Of a stretch of DNA of 64,000 nucleotides, positions 44,063 to 55,880 are shown one piece after another. Origin of the DNA: Sorex araneus (Eukaryota > Chordata > Mammalia > Eulipotyphla > Soricidae); the NCBI RefSeq assembly GCF_027595985.1, contig NC_073313.1, positions 109,548,552 to 109,612,551 on the forward strand, given 5' to 3'. Every line of letters starts with the position of its first letter. Position 1 is the first letter of the stretch. The translations under genes and the position numbers were made by a program. The notes under the pieces are model-generated. The model did not search any database. It worked only from the letters and a program-made list of their open reading frames with translations, and was not told where the DNA came from.

Positions 44063-44243
44063 CTGGTCATCAGAGGGATGGTACATTGGGTGGCGCATTT
44101 GCCTTGCACGCGGCAGGCCCAGGTTTGACCCCCAGCATACATATGGTCCCCCATGAACTGCCAGGAGTAATTCCTGAGTGCAGAGCCAAGAATAATCCCT
44201 GAGCATCGCCAGGGATAACCCAAAAGGCCAAAAGAGAAAAAAG
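44063..44243 (+). mobile_element. A-tailed SINE, full length
   Basis: CATCAGAGGGATGGTACATT to AGAGAAAAAAG. AAAATCCTACTGT (44050-44062) and AAAATCCTAGTGT (44244-44256) are the duplication. Confidence 0.9.
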
Positions 44244-44428
44244 AAAATCCTAGTGTACATAAAACTCTCCACACACATCCTTGTTTTCTCTACTCAGTAC
44301 TCCTTCACAACTTTCCCTTTCACATTATTCTCCAGAAAGATGACATTCTGCTCCCCCTGCCTGGACAGCCACTTGAACTTCTATATCCTTAGTAATCAGC
44401 TCTTCACCCTTCAAAACAGATTGATTTA

Positions 44429-44606
44429 GGGGCTGGAGCAATAGCACAGCGGGTAGGGCGTTTGCCTTGCACGCGGCCGACCCCCGGGTTCGATTCCCAG
44501 CATCCCATATGGTCCCCTGAGCACCGCCAGGGGTAATTCCTGAGTGCAGAGCCAGGAGCAACCCCTGTGCCTCACCGGGTGTGACCCAAAAAGCAAAAAA
44601 AAAAAA
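44429..44606 (+). mobile_element. A-tailed SINE, full length, young
   Basis: Near-consensus sequence with an extra CC before box B. AACAGATTGATTTA before it and AACAGATTCATTTA after it (44607-44620) are the duplication. Confidence 0.93.
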
Positions 44607-44860
44607 AACAGATTCATTTATCCACATTTTTCCAGTTATAGCATTCTCCTTGACAGGGATTTTCTCATTATGCATTTTCTCATTCTCTGTATTTTCCCTA
44701 TACGTCTTTGGACATACATTCTTGCATCTTGATCAGTCAACTGCAATTCGCTTATTTGCATATATGTAAGCTCCTTGACAAAGACATTTATCTCTAGATT
44801 CTCAGTGATAAACTTAAAACCTGACATACAGTAAAGTTCAGTTACATTGAATGACTTTTA

Positions 44861-45727
44861 AAAAATTTATTTATTTTAATTTATTTTTTAATTGAGTCAC
44901 CATGAGAACAGTTACAGGACTTTTAGGATCAAGTCTCAGTCATATTATGCTCAAACACTCATCCCTTCACCAGTGCACATGTTCCACCACCAAAAACCTC
45001 AGCATACCCCCCCACACACACACACACTCCCCCTCTGCCTGTGTGGCAGATGATTTTCACTTTACTCTTTCCTTACTTTGATTACATTCAATTTTCGACA
45101 GGGAACTCACTATCATTATTTGGAGTTTTTCCTCCAACAGTCAGACCTGTCAGAGTGGCATCATTCAGCCCCGTGCAGCCCCGGGAGGGGAAGGGTTACT
45201 GTCCCTTGGCCTTTACCCCCTGGACAGCATGGCGACCACCACCATTCAGAACCAATTGGACAGAGAGGTAGGAGTTTGCAGTGATGGGACGGGATGCATG
45301 GGGAATCTTGCAATGGGGGAGGCAGAACCAGCCCTGCCTCCTGCCCAAATGAGACCCCGAGAGGTTGCCCATGAACGGCTCCTCTGCTCCTGAACAGCCA
45401 TGATCCTAGCGCCACAGAAACCAATCTTGGAATGCAGCGGCTGCTGGCAGAATACCTCTGGAATTAATACCACAATTCCAGGGGCTGGAGTGATAGTACA
45501 GCGGGTAGGGCGTTTGCCTGGCACGCGGCCGACCTGGGTTTGAATCCCAGCATCCCATATGGTCCCCTGAGCACCGCCAGGGGTGGTTCCTGAGTGCACA
45601 GCCAGCAGTAATCCCTGTGCATCGCCAGGTGCGACACAAAAAGCGAAAAAAAAAAGAGAATACCAGAATTCCAAAACTGGGCGGCCGATTTTGCAACCGT
45701 GCACGATCATATGCTCTTTGTTACTAT
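44861..45727 (-). mobile_element. ORF-less L1-derived composite with 5' inversion
   Basis: Bases 44861-45160 are the L1 3'UTR on the minus strand. Bases 45165-45727 hold the CpG-rich 5' monomer (CAGCCCCGGGAGGGGAAGGG, GCATGGCGACCACCACCATT) on the plus strand. Compared with the copy at 62555, the 5' part is inverted, the pattern expected from twin priming. ATTGAATGACTTTTA is duplicated at 44846-44860 and 45728-45742. A SINE at 45481 is nested inside. Confidence 0.8.
45481..45660 (+). mobile_element. A-tailed SINE nested in an L1 composite
   Basis: Full, young copy. TACCACAATTCCA (45468-45480) and TACCAGAATTCCA (45661-45673) are the duplication. Confidence 0.93.
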
Positions 45728-45983
45728 ATTGAATGACTTTTATGTTAAATGCCATCTTCTAACGTCCATATTCTATTTCTTCTTGTGGTAGTGCTGAATT
45801 TCTAGAAGGAATATCTAATTCTATGACCCAATTCAGCTACTTTGGTTCAACTATATGCAATCAATCTTAGTTATCCCCAGAGGGTCTTGAAATATACTAA
45901 ATTCTTAAAGCTCCTCTGAGCAATTGTTTTCCATTATTTGGAGAGAGTGTAAGTTAGATTTTTAAATGCAGGGCTGCTTTTAT

Positions 45984-46153
45984 TTATTTTTGATTTGGGA
46001 GGCGACACCTGGTGGTACTTGGGACTTACTCCCTACTCAGGCTCTGTGCTTAGGGATTATTCCTGGCATGCCTTGGGGACCATATGATGTGATGCGGTTC
46101 AATCCTGGGTTGGCAACCAGGCAAGTGCTAGACCTTCTCTATCTCTCCAGCTC
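45984..46153 (-). mobile_element. A-tailed SINE, diverged
   Basis: GATTTGGGAGGCGACACCTG to CTATCTCTCCAGCTC, minus strand. A 15-bp duplication, GCAGGGCTGCTTTTA, lies at 45968-45982 and from 46155. Confidence 0.9.
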
Positions 46154-46170
46154 TGCAGGGCTGCTTTTAT

Positions 46171-47595
46171 AAATAAGTTTTTCACTTGCATGGCCTAAAT
46201 ATGATGCAGACATTATTATTTAGGTATTAACTAACTTAACAAGCCTTTTCCTTACTGTTATTCAAATTTTGTACTCTGAAAATTCCTGATTCAGTAGGCC
46301 TGAGTTAGTGGAATTTTATCTCCATGAGGAAAATAAAGATAATCATAATAATTTGGGAATAAAAATTGTCTCCCTCTAGCATATGCTCCTAATACTTTAT
46401 AATATTTCAAATCTACTGGTAACAATTCATTCACTAGTTTGAATGTTTTTACTTATTTTATTCAATTTTGATTTTGCTTGATAATTTTTAAAATTCATTA
46501 TGTGCTATTGCTATTATACTAAATTGTTATGGAAACAGAGGCAATGTCACAAATTCAATATTACAGCATAATTTTGAAATAGAAAAAATAAAATTCAAAT
46601 GATAGAAAAGGAAACTCTTGTTCATATTCAAATGCATATGACAATTAAGGAAAGATCCACAAGAATGTTTTAAAGAGCAAAATTTAAATATAATGATAAC
46701 TATTTTACCAGGAATTAATGGCAGGTAATAGTATCTAATGGAGGCTATGCTCATTTATACTAGATTCGTGTACATAATTGTTGCAATTTACCACAATAAG
46801 GCCAATAATATAGACACCTCTGACCTCTATCCAACAGGACTGTCACAGAAAATGAGACAAACAAATACACAAGGACTGTCCAAGCTTTAGGGTCACCTAG
46901 GCAGAGCCAAGTGATCTCATAGGCAGGCCATTTATTTAATGCAATATTGCTCTCCCACCCTGCTTCCCAACATGTGAGTTAATGTTTGAGTTGACAGAGG
47001 CTTTACAGAAAGTTCATAAACATATCAAAATTCAATGGGTACTTTAAAAACAGAAACTGGGATATTTCACCTAGCAGGCACCTTTAAAGTATAAATTTAA
47101 AGTTATAACTAATACCTATTCTGCTTATGCCTGCGTTGCCCTCTCCATCTAAAAATCCTTTAAGTGTTTTATGTGTATGTTTACTTCCCACAAGCACACA
47201 TTTGCTTGCCTCATTGTTCTCTAAGACCTAAGTTATTTTGCCCAGGGGACTATCTCAACTTTGGCAATTGTATTAGGGGGCAATTTTCCAGATATAATCA
47301 ATCAAAAAGAGATATGTATACAGAAATGAGTAATGGGATAATGATGAGATTCTGAAACAAGGTGATTAAAAATGCATCATTTGCTTTTCATATGTAAATA
47401 TGATTGCAAACAGAATTACTATTCGCTTGTATTTTTATGTATCACTATGGTTAGTAAGAATATCATGGTAGAATAAGTAGAGGGAAAGGTCCATATGTTG
47501 CATTTACAATTGTACAAAAAGTTATAAATTCACATTTAAATCATAGCAGAAGATCTTTCTTAGTTGGGCACTTAAGAAATAGTTTAATATAGAAC
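46171..47595. other. AT-rich sequence, nothing firmly recognised
   Basis: About 1.4 kb without SINE or L1. AATTCCTGATTCAGTAGGCC at 46281-46300 resembles a MER5-type core. The rest is unclassified. Confidence 0.4.
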
Positions 47596-47599
47596 TAAG

Positions 47600-47905
47600 G
47601 ATAGGGAAGGAAAGAAACTGAATGGGGGGTAGTAAGAAGAGGCAGATGGAGGGTAACAGGAAGGAGGAGGGGTCACAGGCCCTGCTGGTGAAGAGCCATT
47701 ATGCAATTTTATCCTCTGAATCAAAGAACCAACAAAACTGAAAGCATGAAATGAAAACTACAATACCCAGACTTACAAAGTTTCCTGCCATGGAAGCAGG
47801 CTGAGGAGTTAAGATCTGGAACTTGGGGACACTGGAGGAGGGAAGCTGACATTGGTGACAGGATTGGTGAATAACTGTAAAAAAGTATAAATATATATAT
47901 GTATA
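47600..47905 (+). mobile_element. Old L1-like 3'UTR fragment
   Basis: AGACTTACAAAGTTTCCTGC, ATGGAAGCAGGCTGAGGAG and ACTTGGGGACACTGGAGGAG, then a TA-rich end, follow the G-rich L1 3'UTR layout. Confidence 0.5.
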
Positions 47906-48186
47906 TATAATCTACAGAGAAATATCATATCATATATTTTCGTTATGTATTTTAGCTATCATTTTATAAGTTCTATAAAGATTTGCGGGACATAAAAGTC
48001 ATTAATAAAAAGTGGCAACTCAATAAAACTGAGTTAAAAGTCAGTAATATTTGAACAGAAAAATAAAAATTGGAGAATGGGGTATGACAGCAATAAATTA
48101 TAAGAATACAAAAAATAAAGAGAAATGGTTTAAGATGAGAATGCTGTAACAGGAAACAGATTTATACCTATATAGAATTCAGCTAT

Positions 48187-48852
48187 GGCAGCAGCCACGC
48201 GGTGAGAGCCACCCTCTAAGACCCCTACACCAGGAGGTAGGACTTTCTTTAGTGACGTAGCCTGTAGGTGATCCTGGGAGGGGAGGTGTTCCCGGCGCGC
48301 CTTCCGCCCAGAGATGAACCAAGAGCCGCAGCACGAGAAGCAGAGCCTCCCGCCTACTGACTGTGATCCTGAGGTCTCCTAACCCATTTTGGCACCAGAG
48401 CAGATTCTTGCAGCCATCCATTTTGACTTTGAACTGAGCTAAAATATTAGAAACCCAAAACCGCGCGGCCGCGACTCAAAGTCTTCACTTTTACCAAGGA
48501 AAAGAAATTATTAGATTATGCTTATTCAGCAGGCCTGATTGTTGGGGAAAATTTCCAATCAACGATAGTGAGTTCTGTATGGAAATATGAAATGTACTCA
48601 ATATATAGAGAGAACAATGGGAATATCATCAACTACTTAGATGGGGGGTGGGGTGGGAGGGGGGTGTATTGGGGTTCTTGGTGGTGGAATGGGTGCACTG
48701 GTGAAGGGATGGTGGTTTAATCAGTATTTGACTGTGACTTAAACCTGAAAGCTTTGTATTTTTTTTGTTTTCACTGTGGTTCAATAAAATATTTCTTTAA
48801 AAAAAAACAAAAAAAAATAAAGTGAGGAAGAAAGGCAATATTAAAAAAAAAA
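48187..48852 (+). mobile_element. ORF-less L1-derived composite with 3' transduced segment
   Basis: A CpG-rich 5' monomer (48187-48400, including GGCGCGCCTTCCGCCC) joins through TTGAACTGAGCTAAAATAT to the L1 3'UTR ending TTCAATAAAATATTTC and an A-rich tail. A second AATAAA, about 20 bases and a second A-run (48841-48853) follow. AGAATTCAGCTAT is duplicated at 48174-48186 and 48853-48865. Confidence 0.8.
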
Positions 48853-49085
48853 AGAATTCAGCTATAATTCTATGGTGAGTATTGATTTGTTCCTTTTCTT
48901 CAAGAGCAAAATGTAACAGGCACTTCTTTATTTTTTTGATTCAAAATGAACTTATATTTCTGTATTTTTTCATATATCCAGTAATAACATGTGGCCTCTT
49001 TACTTTGAATGGTATGTCAATACACTGGCCAATAGGTCCCATGTAGGAAAATGTAGATTTTCTAAGCATTTCTTTTACTGAAGTG

Positions 49086-49339
49086 CACTGTAGCACTGCA
49101 GCACTGTCTTCCCGTTGTTCACTGATTTGCTTGAACGGGCACCAGTAACGTCTCTATTGTGAGACTTGTTGTTACTGCTTTTGGCATACAGAATACGCCA
49201 CGAGTAGCTTGCCAGACTCTGCCATGTGGGTGGGATACTCTTGGTAGCTTGCCAGGTTCTCCAAGAGGGATGGAGGAATCGAACCCGGGTTGGCCATGTG
49301 CAAGGCAAATGCCCTACCCACTGTGCTATAGCTCTAGTC
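49086..49339 (-). mobile_element. RTE-tailed SINE, full length
   Basis: Tail CACTGTAGCACTGCAGCACT, module CACCAGTAACGTCTCTATTG, head ending TAGCTCTAGTC. CTGAAGTG is duplicated at 49078-49085 and 49340-49347. Confidence 0.92.
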
Positions 49340-49347
49340 CTGAAGTG

Positions 49348-49895
49348 AGGTTATGGAAATAAATAGAATACAAGCACTCCAATTAGAAATTGCCTGGTGA
49401 CCAAAAATTAAAAGAATTAAAAGACAATTTTCAATTTATTTAGCAAAACCAGAAATATTTACTTAGTTCTTTCTTAAATATACAAATGACCCTTGAACAA
49501 TGGAACTAAAGACATTGACCTCTCCACCCACAGCTTACCTGTTAAAAATCTGAAAATTCAAGTGTAACATTTGACTCTTCCTAAACTTAATTAGTCACTA
49601 CTTGCTATCCTGTATAAAATGATTTCAGAACCATCATCTCCTCACATCCAATCACCCTCTCAATCCCCCATATCAAAATCTGGACATGCTCAAGTCCCTT
49701 ATAATTGATTCTTCATATCCTTGGATTTCTTTAGCCCTAAATTCAGCTAACAAACATCCGTGAGTGTTGGATGACTCAATGAATTCTGAAACTCAGACAT
49801 GAAAAACTAACTGTAATGGGGGGAAAAAGTCATGCAAGGGGACCTGCATAGTTGAACCCATGTTAGTCAAGAGTTAACTCATAATTCTTCAATAT
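49348..49895. other. AT-rich sequence, nothing recognised
   Basis: No repeat or gene identified. Confidence 0.4.
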
Positions 49896-50156
49896 TTACA
49901 GTGAAAGGAAAGCTCTACTATGTCCTATCTCTAGCCTTAAGTAGCTTATGACTTTTGGATGGGGGACATGATTTAACAAAGGAACAGAGGCATTCACAAA
50001 GATGTTCTTCATCTTAGTGATCACACGATCATTTTTCATTTCAAAACTACTGAATAAATTCTTCATATCTTTCTCACACTCAACATTCAAACTGTTAATG
50101 AATCCTGTTGTCTCTGCCTTCCAAACATATAATCTTCCAGTTATCACTAATGGCAA
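49896..50156 (-). pseudogene. Unidentified coding-like frame, possible decayed pseudogene
   Basis: An 86-codon open frame on the minus strand reads like real protein, with a mixed, low-bias composition (for example FINSLNVECEKDMKNLFSSF and NASVPLLNHVPHPKVISYLR) and ends at a stop. Upstream codons are broken by stops, and no splice acceptor is obvious. No parent gene was recognised. It may be a retrocopy fragment or chance; AT-rich DNA rarely yields such text. Confidence 0.3.
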
Positions 50157-50345
50157 AGCTAAGATCCTTGATCATGCTGTTATCATTTGTGTGGAAAGCT
50201 ATATCTTAGAAGATGTATCGTCTTAGAAGATTACATTGACTTAACAGTTAACAGAAGCACAAATGTTTTAATTTTTCACATGTACAAGGGATGATTCATT
50301 AGATACATGAAGATCCAAAGGAGCAATTAACAGTTCATAACTTAG

Positions 50346-50524
50346 AGGCCAGAGTGATAATACAGCTGGTACGGCAAATGCCTTGTATCGGTGACCTGGG
50401 TTTGATTCCCAGCATCCATTATGGTATACCTGAGCATCACCAGGTGTTATTCGAGTGCAGAGCAATGAATAACCTCTGAACATCAGCCAGTGTGGACCAA
50501 ACACCTGACCGCTACGAAAAAAAG
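50346..50524 (+). mobile_element. Diverged A-tailed SINE
   Basis: GCCAGAGTGATAATACAGCT, GTTTGATTCCCAGCATCC and CAGCCAGTGTGGACCAAAC. AGTTCATAACTTAG (50332-50345) and AGTTCATGACTAAG (50525-50538) are the duplication. Confidence 0.88.
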
Positions 50525-51009
50525 AGTTCATGACTAAGAAACTGAGTTGGACAAAGGTAGTAAAATGTGAAAGTGTGGTAAGGTAAGGGTACTTAATTTG
50601 ATGAGGAAGTGACTAAAAGGATAATGGATCATTTAACAAAGTTTACTTATACAATTTGTCCTCACCTTCCCACCCTTGAGATAAGAGTTATCTCTTACAG
50701 TATAGGGTGAATATCTTTCACCAGAGAATTTTATCTACTGTTTCTGAAATATGGGAGAACAAATTATCCTTAAATACTTTAACTCAAAGTGCCAGAGTGT
50801 AATATTTTGGGGAACATGTTCTGAATTCCTTCACATCCCTTACTGATACTATTGTAACAATCTCCGTGAAGGCTTCTCTGCAGAACTTTATCTATGTCTT
50901 TAAGAATAAATAACATGGACTAGAAATAGCATAAGAGAGCCAGTGGAGGGCCTGGAAACATTGGTGGTGGCAAAGATGCAGTAATTTTTTACATCAAATC
51001 ATAAAAGGT

Positions 51010-51052
51010 TAACTGTGCATCTCCAGGTGTGACCCAAGAAGCCAAAAAAAAA
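51010..51052 (+). mobile_element. SINE 3' terminal stub
   Basis: AACTGTGCATCTCCAGGTGT then GACCCAAGAAGCC and an A-run are the last 40 bases of an A-tailed SINE. Confidence 0.75.
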
Positions 51053-51115
51053 TTACAAAACCAACCACTAAGTCCACAGCTTTACTCCTGGTTGAAAACA
51101 CTCCAAATAATTCTT

Positions 51116-52409
51116 TTTTTAAATTAATTAATTTTTTTATTAAATCACCATGTGGAAAGTTACAAAGCTTTCAGGTTTAAGTCCCAGTTATACAATGCTC
51201 GAACACCCATCCCTTCACCAGCGCACATATTCCACCACCAAGAATCACAGTATACCTCCCCCGCACCCCTCCACCTCTCCAGCCCCCCACCCCACCTGTG
51301 TAACTTATATATTTCACTTTATTTTCACTTTACTTTGATTACATTCAATATTTCCACAAAAAATCTCACTATTATTTGGAGTTTCTCCCCCCTAAAGTCA
51401 GACCTGCTGAAAAGAAAGCATTTGATAATTTGTTTTCCATTGCTGAGAATGAAGAGATATGAGGTCAAGTGGCCGCACTAGCAGCTGCATGGTTTTGGAT
51501 TTCTGTATTTTAGTATTTTAGTAGCTAAATCCAGAGAAATATCTGCGAGAAATTGCATCATTGCAAGCTTGTACCTCTCAGCTACTTTATATTCCACATA
51601 TGAGTGCAATCTTCCTATGTCTGTCTCTTTCTTTCTGACTCATTTCACTCAGCATGACACTCTCCATGTTGATCCACTTATATGCAAATTTCGTGACTTC
51701 ATGTTTTCTGACAGCTACATAGTATTTGATTGTGTAGATGTACCAGAGTTTCTTTAACCAGTCATCTGGTTTTGGGCACTCTGTTTTTCCCAGATTGTGG
51801 CTATGGTAAACAGTACTGCAATGAACATAGAAATGCAGATGTCATTTCTACTATACCGTTTTGCCTCTCTGGGATATATTCCCAGGAGTGGTATTGCTGG
51901 GTCAAATGGAAGCTCAATTTCTAATTTTTTGAGAATCGTCCATATTGTTTTCCAAAAGAGCTGAACCAGTCGGCATTCCCACCAGCAGTGAAGGAGAGTC
52001 CCTTTCTCCCCACATCCACGCCAACACCGGTTGCTTTTGTTTTTTGGGATGTGTGCTAGTCTCTGTGGTGTGAGATGATATCTCATTGTTGTTTTGATCT
52101 GCATCTCCCTGATGATTAGTGATGTTGAACATTTTCTCATGTGCCTCTCAGCCATTCGGATTTCTTCTTTGGGAAAGTTTCTGTTCATTTCATGACCCCA
52201 GTTTTTGATCAGGTTGGCAGTTTTCTTCTTGTGGAGTTCAACCAGTGCATTGTATATCCTTGATATCAACCCTTTATCGAATGGGTACTGCGTAAATATC
52301 CTTTCCCATTCTGTAGATTCTTTTTGTAGTTTGATCACCGTTTCTTTTCAGGTGCAGAAGCTTCTTAGTTTGAGATAGTCCCATTTATTTATCTCTGTTT
52401 TCACTTGCT
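51116..52409 (-). mobile_element. 5'-truncated L1 with ORF2 C-terminus
   Basis: From 3' to 5' on the minus strand: T-rich tail, L1 3'UTR (51120-51560), then the ORF2 end. The open frame 51754-52338 encodes the ORF2p C-terminal region, including the cysteine-rich [18 protein letters not shown] and [21 protein letters not shown] 19-bp duplication, AACACTCCAAATARTTCTT, lies at 51097-51115 and 52410-52428. No endonuclease or reverse transcriptase part is present, so it is dead. The subfamily appears young. Confidence 0.95.
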
Positions 52410-52565
52410 AACACTCCAAATAGTTCTTATCATAATTGCAACAACCAATTTTGTTACCATGAATTTCATTTTCGGTCCCAGATCTATTTTCTACCAAATT
52501 CTCTAAACTCATTTCTTAAAATATTTTTGTTCTCTTCATTCCAGCCACATTAGCCTTCTGGGTGT

Positions 52566-53373
52566 TTTTTTTATTTTTTAATTTTACTTAATCACCATGA
52601 GATACAGTTACAATCTTTACTGTTTGAGTTACAATCATACAATGATCAAACACCCATCCATCCACCAGTGCATATTCCTCAGCACCAATCTCCCCAGTAT
52701 AACCCCCTTTCCCACCCTCCCCCAGCCTCTATGGCAGACAATTTCCCCCCTATTCTCTCTCTACTTTTGGGCATTGTGGTTTGCAATACAGATACTGAGA
52801 GGTTATCATGTTTGGTCCTTAATCTACTTTCAGCACATATCTCCAATCCCGAATGATCCCTTCAAGCAACATTTTCTTAGTGATCCCTTCTCTATTCCAT
52901 ATGCCTTCTCTCCTCCACTCATGAAGCAGTCTTCCAGCTATGGGGCAATCCTCCTGGCCTTTCTATCTACTGACCTTGGGTGTCAGCTTCATGCGATGTT
53001 ATTCTATACTCCACAAATGAGTGCAGTCCTTCTATGTCTGTCCCTCTCTTTCTGACTCATTTCACGTAGCATGATACTCTCCATGTCTATCCACTTATAA
53101 GCAAATTTCATGATTTCATCTCTCCTAACAGCTGCATAGTATTCCCTCGTGTAGATGTACCAAAGTTTCTTTAACCACTCATCTGTTGTAGGGCACTTGG
53201 GTTGTTTCCACATTTTGGCTATTATGAACAAAGCTGCAATGAACATATAGGTACAGATGTCATTTCTACTGTGCTTTTTTGCACCCTCGGAATATATTCC
53301 CAGAAGTGGTTTTGCGGGGTCATATGGAAGATTAATTTCTAGTTTTTGAAGGACTGTCCATATTGTTTTCCAG
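52566..53373 (-). mobile_element. 5'-truncated L1 with ORF2 C-terminus
   Basis: Reversed 3'UTR with TTAATCACCATGAGATACAG and GGCATTGTGGTTTGCAATAC, then ORF2p C-terminal coding (53004-53373): LPYDPAKPLLGIYSEGAKKH, KLWYIYTREYYAAVRRDEIM and MSQKERDRHRRTALICGV. The 3'UTR differs from the copy at 51116, indicating another subfamily. No duplication seen. Confidence 0.9.
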
Positions 53374-53389
53374 ACTAAATATGCAAACA

Positions 53390-54297
53390 AACAATTTTCA
53401 AAAAATGTGTAAAAACCTCGAGTATAAAATTAGAACTCTGGCAAAGAAAAAATCACTTTCCACAAATCAGAATAATAGAAAGACAGATAAATATCTTCTA
53501 GTAACCAGCCAAGAAGTCAAACAATAATCTCTCCAACAATCTGCTGCAAACAAGCAGAACTTGACCAATAACTGAGTTTCTTTTAATTTTTCCCCCAGTT
53601 TTACACTTTCAAAAGTAAAACCATCTAAAGGACAAATATGCATCTCTAATTATCCACATTTGCACACTCTGCTTCTTATCAATTTTCCTATAGCTTCCTC
53701 ATGCCACCAGATTCCAAGCAGAGTATAGCAAAGATTATCCTTTTTCACAATGACAATTCTCTACTCATTTCTTACCTTTGAGTCTTTGCCAACTGTAAAT
53801 TATGATGGCTGATGCCCTTGTTATAACAAACTGAAGAAATATCCCCTATTTTGCTCTCATTTGACTGTTCTCATTTATTTGTACATGCTCATATGTGCTT
53901 CAAGATTTTGGAAAATTTTATTCCCTCTGCTCGAACACGCTTCTGTTATGCATGGCTTATCAATAAATTTAAGTCTTTGTTCCAAATTTATTTCTGCACA
54001 TAAACCTCATTTGTTATCCCATCTAAATGAATCTTCTTAAAACAAATACTTTTAATCAATGCTGCAAAAAATATTTATCCAATCTGAAAAAAATTCTATG
54101 CTCAAATAAAGTCTGAAAGTTTATCATGCAGAAACTATTGAGCTCAGATCAAGGTTCCAAGAAAGACTTAACCTGCACATCTAAGACAGCAAGAAAGTGA
54201 TCATCTCAAAATGCTCTTCAGAGAAAATTAGAGACATCATCAAGATGGTGAGAGAAATTGCTCCTGATTCAATCTTGAGTTGAATAAATATTATTTT
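53390..54297. other. AT-rich sequence, nothing firmly recognised
   Basis: Bases 53915-54030 weakly resemble a reversed L2 3' end. Otherwise nothing identified. Confidence 0.35.
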
Positions 54298-54421
54298 GGC
54301 AAGCTGCCCGTGGCATATTCGATATACCAAAAACAGTAACAACAAGTCTCACAATGGAGACGTTACTGGTGCCCGCTCAAGCAAATCAATGAACAATGGG
54401 ACGACAGTGCTACAGTGCTAT
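54298..54421 (+). mobile_element. 5'-truncated RTE-tailed SINE
   Basis: GGCAAGCTGCCCGTGGCATA, CACAATGGAGACGTTACTGG, ACGACAGTGCTACAGTGCTA. It lacks the tRNA head, and the body is close to consensus. Confidence 0.9.
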
Positions 54422-54939
54422 TAAAAATTTATTATAGCTTTGGTCATAGAGTTATAATAGCCCTTTAGTTTATAGTATTGCTATTCAATGTCCATTATAG
54501 AACAACCATTGAGGTACTGATGATGGTCCATTCCTGTCCCTGTGTCACCATAACCCTATTATTTGTTGATTGATACTGTTTTGGTGCCTCCTTTAGCTAT
54601 CACCTCTGTGCACCAGACCCTCTCCCTATACTCATGTTATTTTGCAACAATCCAACAATTTGCTTTGCTTTATCTTATTCCCCAAATCTAGAACTTTCAG
54701 AGCTTTAGTATCATGTCCAAGGTTTATTATTTGATATTATTCATACCCTTAATTTGTTTTTCTATGAATTATGTGTTTCCTCTGTCTCTGATTTACTTTC
54801 TTCAGTATAAAAAGAGTTTTATGTAGGGCTTTCTGTTGTCCTTGTCCGTGCCAATCAGAAATCAGAACTGGTGTGCTTCAGAGAGCCAGATAATTGATTC
54901 CACATTTGAGAACACCCTGAGGCCCTTCGCTGCAGACAT
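54422..54939. other. AT-rich sequence, nothing recognised
   Basis: No repeat or gene identified. Confidence 0.4.
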
Positions 54940-54954
54940 CATGGCCCATTTCTT

Positions 54955-55505
54955 TTTTTTTTATTCTTATTTTATTGAATCACCATGACAAAAGTTACAA
55001 AGCTTTCAGGTTTAAGTCTCAGTTATATAATGATCAAAGCCCCATCCTTTCACCAGTGCACATGTCCCCCCACCAAGAACCCCAATATACCCCCCTCCCA
55101 CGCCCACCTCCCCACCTGAGTGGCTAATGATCTTCACTTTATTCTCTCTATAATTTGAATACGTGCAATATTTGAACAAAGAACTCACTGTTATTATTTG
55201 GAATTTTCCCCCAACAATCAAACCTGCTGAAAAGGCATCATTTGATAATTTGTTTTCCATTGCTGAGAATGAAGATTATAGAAGCTCGCTGTCCCAGCCA
55301 CGCGGTTTTTGATTTCTGATATTTTACCTCAGTTCACAGTCTAGATTCATTTCTATAAGAAGCCGAGGGGTGCCAAAATGGGTTAGTAGACCTCCCGGAT
55401 CATAGTCTTTAAGGAGCAGAGGGGTCATGTCGTGCGCGACTGCTCTGGATCTCATCTGGGCAGAGAGCGTGCCGGTAACACCCCCATCCCATGATCTCTT
55501 GCGCG
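54955..55505 (-). mobile_element. ORF-less L1-derived composite
   Basis: The minus strand from 55505 reads a CpG-rich monomer (GATCATGGGATGGGGGTGTT region, CACGCTCTCTGCCCAGATGA), then TGTGAACTGAGGTAAAATAT, then the L1 3'UTR and A-tail. CATGGCCCATTTCTT is duplicated at 54940-54954 and 55506-55520. Confidence 0.88.
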
Positions 55506-55675
55506 CATGGCCCATTTCTTCAACTCATTCCGCCCTTGCACAGCATGAGATATGGCCAGAGCAAGTTAAAGGTTTAAATACTAAAGTGAAGAAAATTCCT
55601 GGTGTTTGGCAAGAGATCAATAGATGTAAGCAATAGTGCCAGAGAAAGCTATGTAAACAAAATAGAACAAATGGA

Positions 55676-55735
55676 GGAACAAATATGTGGCCAACCTGGG
55701 TTTCATCCCTGGAATCCCATGTGTTCCCCCAACCC
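55676..55735 (+). mobile_element. SINE central fragment
   Basis: GCCAACCTGGGTTTCATCCC then GGAATCCCATGTGTTCCCCC is the box B region of a plus-strand SINE; the (GGAA)n tract follows it, perhaps grown from the SINE tail. Confidence 0.55.
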
Positions 55736-55770
55736 CTACATAGTAGGGAAGAGAGGAAGGCAGGGGGTGA

Positions 55771-55880
55771 GGAAGGAAGGAAGGAAGGAAGGAAGGAAGG
55801 AAGGAAGGAAGGAAGGAAGGAAGGAAGGAAGGAAGGAAGGAAGGAAGGAAGGAAGGAAGGAAGGAAGGAAGGAAGGAAGG
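55771..55880. repeat. (GGAA)n microsatellite
   Basis: About 27 uninterrupted GGAA units. Open frames through it are artefacts. Confidence 0.97.

Noticed and set aside
45246-45755. 169-codon minus-strand open frame
   Set aside because: It crosses a nested SINE and an L1-derived CpG-rich monomer; open by composition only.
51754-52338. Functional reverse transcriptase gene
   Set aside because: Only the C-terminal part of L1 ORF2p is present; the endonuclease and polymerase domains are missing.
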